From Candidatus Poribacteria bacterium (lineage in GTDB: Bacteria > Poribacteria > WGA-4E > WGA-3G), in the NCBI GenBank assembly GCA_028824685.1, contig JAPPCZ010000016.1, forward strand, positions 1 to 64,000: 64,000 nt of DNA, written 5' to 3'. Below the pieces are notes generated by a model. The model saw only the letters and a program-made list of their open reading frames with translations, had not been told where the DNA came from and ran no database searches. Each line of letters opens with the position of its first letter. Within the stretch, counting starts at the first letter, position 1. The translations under genes were made by a program, and so were the position numbers. Below are positions 60,542-64,000 of the stretch, piece after piece.

Positions 60542-60657
60542 CCTCTTGTTGGCGGGGTTTTCAACCCCGATGAATGCCAAAATCGCATTCATCGTTGATT
60601 TGGATTTCACTGCTTGAATCTTAAAATATCGGGCTTACAAAGCCCTCCAACAAGAGA
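60542..60657. repeat. Compound palindrome with three stems
   Basis: CCTCTTGTTGG at the left end pairs with CCAACAAGAG at the right. Inside are GCGGGGTTTTCAACCCCG and GATGAATGC...GCATTCATC. It fills most of the 277-base gap between mtnA and the ThDP-enzyme gene. Confidence 0.75.
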
Positions 60658-60731
60658 GAATCCAGCATTTTTTTTAAATTGACACCTATGGGAAGTATTT
60701 AAGCGAAACCCAACACTTAATTTTTATACCA

Positions 60732-62369
60732 TTAAATCGGACATGTCAACTGCCCAAGTTCCTCTGTTAATCGAAGATTTTCAGCATAATTGACAGGACA
60801 ATCGATAACCGAAGGCACATCCTGACTGAACGCATCATTTAGTATCGGAACGAGTTCATCACTACCTTCAACCCGATACCCTTTAGCCCCAAAAGCTTCA
60901 GCGTATTTCACAAAATCAGGATTCGTAAAATCAATATGTGCAGGTCTACCAAAACCGTTCATCTGTTTCCATTCAATCAGTCCGTAAGCTTCATCATTAA
61001 AAATAAGTGTTACAAACGGCACACCTACTCGTGTTGCTGTTTCAAGCTCCTGTGAGTTCATCAGGAAACCGCCATCACCGCAAACTGCAAGACATTTCCG
61101 CTCCGGATAGATAAGTTTTGCCACAAAAGCCCCGGGCACTGCAATCCCCATAGAGGCAAACCCGTTTGAAATGATACATGTATTCGGTTGATAACACGGA
61201 TACATACGGGCAATCCACATTTTGTGCGCCCCAACATCAGAGATAAGTATATCGTCTTCGTCAAGTACAGAACGGATATCACTTAAAATTTTTTGTGGTT
61301 TTATCGGAAATTCTTTGTCATCGCGATGTTCAGTAAGTTGGTCAAGGATTATTTTCCGCAAGGTGTTTGAAGCATATTCTGCGTCTTTAGGAAAAATTTC
61401 TTGTGCCATCAAATGCCTAAGACTTTGTTTAATGTTACCCACCATTTCAACATCCGTGACATAAGAAGCATCACTTTCGCTCGGTTCTGTGTCAATATGA
61501 ATTAACTTCTTGTCATGATTAGGATTCCATAGGCGCGGATGGTATTCAACAACATCATAGCCGATAGCGATAACAAGGTCTGCGCGATCAAATCCGCATG
61601 AAACAAAATCATGGGCTTGAAGACCAACGCTGAGGAGGGAGAGTCGGTGTGTCCACGGAATGCTGCCTTTACCCATGAAGGTGTGTGCAACCGGAATGTT
61701 TGTCATCTCCGCAAATTGTGTTAGAATCCGAGAGGCATTTTGCCGAACAACACCGTTTCCCGCAAGAATAATCGGTTGTTTCGCGTCATTGATGAGCTGC
61801 GCTGCCCGCTGAAGACAGGAGGCGACCGGCTCCGCTTCGCTGGGAAAATCATGCCGCATCGGTTCGGCATCAATTTGCATCTTTGCCACGTCTTCTGGTA
61901 AGTCAATGTGTGTTGCCCCAGGTTTTTCACCTACTGCAGTCTTGAAGGCTTTACTGATTGATTCCGGAATAATTTCAGGTAGATGCACAAGCGTATTCCA
62001 TTTTGTCATCGGTTTGAAGACTGAAACCACATCCATGTATTGATGCGATTCTTTGTGCATCCTGTCTAAACTCGCTTGTCCTGTGATAGCCACAAGCGGT
62101 GCTCTATCCATATTCGCATCAGCAACGCCAGTGACGAGGTTCATCGCACCAGGGCCAAGCGTAGCAAGACACACCCCTGCTCTCCCCGTCAGACGCCCGT
62201 ACACATCTGCCATAAACGCGGCACCACGTTCATCGCGTGTCTGAATAAATTGGATCTTAGACTCTAACAATGCATCCAACAGATCCATATTTTCTTCACC
62301 CGGTAATCCAAAAATATATTGGACATCTTCATTTTCTAAACATTTCACAATCAGTTCTGATGCTTTCAT
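60732..62369 (-). CDS. ThDP-dependent enzyme of the acetolactate synthase large-subunit family
   Basis: A 545-residue pyruvate-family enzyme. The start is ATG 62369 with GGAG about eight bases upstream; the frame continues further to 62420. YIFGLPGEENMDLL holds the catalytic Glu region; GRAGVCLATLGPGAMNLVTG and the ThDP-binding text CGDGGFLMNSQELETATR with FNDEAYGLIEWKQ complete the motifs. No regulatory small subunit is adjacent, so it may be a catabolic type or another ThDP decarboxylase. It requires the cofactor made by the thiamine genes in this window. Confidence 0.83.
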   Translation of the reverse strand: MKASELIVKCLENEDVQYIFGLPGEENMDLLDALLESKIQFIQTRDERGAAFMADVYGRLTGRAGVCLATLGPGAMNLVTGVADANMDRAPLVAITGQASLDRMHKESHQYMDVVSVFKPMTKWNTLVHLPEIIPESISKAFKTAVGEKPGATHIDLPEDVAKMQIDAEPMRHDFPSEAEPVASCLQRAAQLINDAKQPIILAGNGVVRQNASRILTQFAEMTNIPVAHTFMGKGSIPWTHRLSLLSVGLQAHDFVSCGFDRADLVIAIGYDVVEYHPRLWNPNHDKKLIHIDTEPSESDASYVTDVEMVGNIKQSLRHLMAQEIFPKDAEYASNTLRKIILDQLTEHRDDKEFPIKPQKILSDIRSVLDEDDILISDVGAHKMWIARMYPCYQPNTCIISNGFASMGIAVPGAFVAKLIYPERKCLAVCGDGGFLMNSQELETATRVGVPFVTLIFNDEAYGLIEWKQMNGFGRPAHIDFTNPDFVKYAEAFGAKGYRVEGSDELVPILNDAFSQDVPSVIDCPVNYAENLRLTEELGQLTCPI

Positions 62370-62571
62370 TCTGTTACTCCTCAGCACAACGATAATGTTG
62401 TTTTTTCTACGCAGATTCAATACAATTAACTATAACAGATTACATGCGAAATTGCAATTTTATTGAATAGTATCAACGTATTCATAATTATTCGGTTTAC
62501 GGTAGTTTCTTTTCTGAAGAAAAAACAGTAGATTTACAACAAAAATTCAAAACGGAAGGTCATACTAATTA

Positions 62572-64000
62572 ATGAGAAAATATTGGATTCTTTTTTATTT
62601 CATCATATTCCTAATATATTTACTAAATAGCATCACGACAGAAGCTTCAGAGCAAAATCAATCTTTTTCACATTCAGATAGTCTCATTGGGTTAGCTCAC
62701 ACACCAGGAGAACTCATTGTCCGTTTACATTCAAGTGCTTCTATAGATCATCTCCGCACATTCAGCAAAAAAATAGGGGCAGAATCTGTTTCACCTGTTT
62801 TCCCACCGACTACACCTGCCGGACGACACCCATTGCTCAGCCGAACCTATCTTGTCCGATTTCCTACCACTTTACAGTTAGAAAGGGTAAAGCAAAAGTA
62901 CGTGGAAAATGTTTTGATTGAGAACGTAGAAATGAATCGCCTTAATCGGTTCTGTGCAGAGACGATCCCTAACGACCCACGATACGATGAACAGTGGAAT
63001 TTAAAAGCGATGAACCTACCAAAAGCATGGAGCATTGAACAGGGAAAACCTTATGTCATTGTAGCAGTTGTGGATAGCGGTATAAAGAGAGAACACCCTG
63101 AGTTTCGTAACCAACTTTGGCAAAATCTTGGTGAAATTCCTGATAATGGTGTTGATGACGATCAGAACGGCTATATTGACGATGTAAACGGGTGGGATTT
63201 CAGCGATGCGCCTACATTGCAAGGAATAGGTGATTCGACAGCGCGTGATAACAATCCTGATGATGAAAATGGACATGGCACACATGTTTCAGGCATTATC
63301 GCTGCTGAAGCAAATAACGGTATCGGAATTGCTGGAATCGCCTGGGGATGTCGTCTGATGCCGCTGCGAGCAGGCTTTCGGGTTGGGGTAGGCGCATTCT
63401 TACAGAACGACGATGTTGCTGCAGCTATTGTTTATGCCACTGATAACGGTGCGGATGTCATCAATCTGAGTCTTGGAGATACAGTCAACGCTTTTCTAAT
63501 TCAAGATGCAGTGCAGTACGCTTACAATCGTGGATGTATTCTGGTCGCTGCAGCCGGAAATTCACATGAACCAGGCGCATATTATCCCGCTGCGTTAAAT
63601 ACAGTTCTATCTGTTGCATCACTGGATAAAAATCTCCAATTGGGTAACTCCAATTTCGGTGCTTCAATAGATATTGCCGCGCCGGGTGAAGAAATTTTAA
63701 GCACGGATCTAAACACTGATCAATCTTCTCGTGGATATAGTTTCCGATCTGGCACATCAATGGCAGCTGCCCACGTTTCTGGGGTCGCAGCGTTGTTGAT
63801 TTCTGCGAATCCATCGTGTAGCAACACAGAAATTCAGCAATGGCTAACTGACACAGCGAGAGGACTTTCCATCACAAATCTTGTTGGAGCAGGTCTTGTA
63901 GATGCATACGCTGCACTGACGGAACAAATCGGACTCACCGCGCATATTGCCGTCAAAACGAGCCTACAAACGAAAGTATCAGAAAATAGCACAATTGAGA
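62572..64000 (+). CDS. Subtilisin-like serine protease (S8), cut by the window end
   Basis: At least 476 residues, open to the end of the window. The signal-peptide region is WILFYFIIFLIYLLNSITTE. An inhibitor-like prodomain (GELIVRLHSSASIDHLRTF) follows. The S8 catalytic triad is Asp168 in VAVVDSGIK, His235 in GHGTHVSGIIA and Ser396 in SGTSMAAAHVSG. The frame continues into a C-terminal extension (AAKTSLQT-like text). GGAAGG lies 12 bases before the ATG. It is exported and probably extracellular. Confidence 0.9.
   Translation, partial: MRKYWILFYFIIFLIYLLNSITTEASEQNQSFSHSDSLIGLAHTPGELIVRLHSSASIDHLRTFSKKIGAESVSPVFPPTTPAGRHPLLSRTYLVRFPTTLQLERVKQKYVENVLIENVEMNRLNRFCAETIPNDPRYDEQWNLKAMNLPKAWSIEQGKPYVIVAVVDSGIKREHPEFRNQLWQNLGEIPDNGVDDDQNGYIDDVNGWDFSDAPTLQGIGDSTARDNNPDDENGHGTHVSGIIAAEANNGIGIAGIAWGCRLMPLRAGFRVGVGAFLQNDDVAAAIVYATDNGADVINLSLGDTVNAFLIQDAVQYAYNRGCILVAAAGNSHEPGAYYPAALNTVLSVASLDKNLQLGNSNFGASIDIAAPGEEILSTDLNTDQSSRGYSFRSGTSMAAAHVSGVAALLISANPSCSNTEIQQWLTDTARGLSITNLVGAGLVDAYAALTEQIGLTAHIAVKTSLQTKVSENSTIE

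Noticed and set aside
1..64000. tRNA or rRNA genes
   Set aside because: I saw no cloverleaf-type sequence with a TTCGA arm, and no rRNA-like stretch, while reading both strands by eye. A tRNAscan run would settle it.

Overview
The window reads as chromosome of a Gram-negative-type bacterium with a moderately AT-rich genome. It has an LpxI-type lipid A gene, lipoproteins, a TAXI-type binding protein, a Wza-like export protein and a barrel-like outer-membrane protein. Two phytanoyl-CoA dioxygenase-like oxygenases, a sulfatase, amidohydrolases and many GC-rich palindromes of the type TGTAGGAGCGACC...GGTCGCTCCTACA fit my recollection of Candidatus Poribacteria and similar sponge or marine lineages. 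That assignment is inference; no rRNA or tRNA gene is visible to test it. Layout: 0.1-14 kb is mainly housekeeping (trmJ, an ATPase-nuclease fusion, a membrane spermidine-synthase-like/TPR protein, aspS, a dicarboxylate symporter, an AI-2E-type permease, der). Three of these genes carry in-frame domain insertions. 14-24 kb is metabolic: a 2-hydroxyacid dehydrogenase, an ATPase/PIN-like pair, two divergent PhyH-type dioxygenases, a TM2 protein, alaC-like aminotransferase, a sulfatase with partner, and endonuclease V. 23.8-29.3 kb is an AT-rich accessory stretch with an IS1595-type transposase, secreted small proteins, a metzincin protease, and long hairpins with consensus promoters. 29.3-33 kb holds orphan binding proteins (XylF-like, TAXI) and a CsgG-like protein. 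33-40 kb is a thiamine region: a degenerate TPP riboswitch with thiO, then a canonical TPP riboswitch driving an HMP-type permease and binding protein, a second thiO, thiS and thiG. A HEPN/MNT toxin-antitoxin pair with its own promoter sits between thiS and thiG, and a PIN toxin/tandem-domain pair follows thiG. 42-45 kb is decayed DNA: a membrane-protein pseudogene cut by an IS4-type element, which is itself frameshifted and cut by a 391-bp foldback element with an 11-bp target duplication. 45-64 kb carries a SUMF1-domain lipoprotein, an adenine methyltransferase, a flippase-like protein, two amidohydrolases, a Wza-like protein, a glycosidase-like protein, a MacB-type permease, lpxI, DUF971, a YkgJ-type protein, a cold-shock/Sm-like fusion, mtnA, a ThDP enzyme of the acetolactate synthase family, and the start of a subtilisin-like protease. 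Functional links: thiamine synthesis and precursor uptake share one riboswitch-led unit and supply ThDP for enzymes such as the acetolactate-synthase-like protein. The oxygenases, sulfatase and amidohydrolases suggest breakdown of host or marine organic matter. Most intergenic promoters I found have a 17-base spacer between TTGACA-like and TATAAT-like boxes, which helped settle several start codons.
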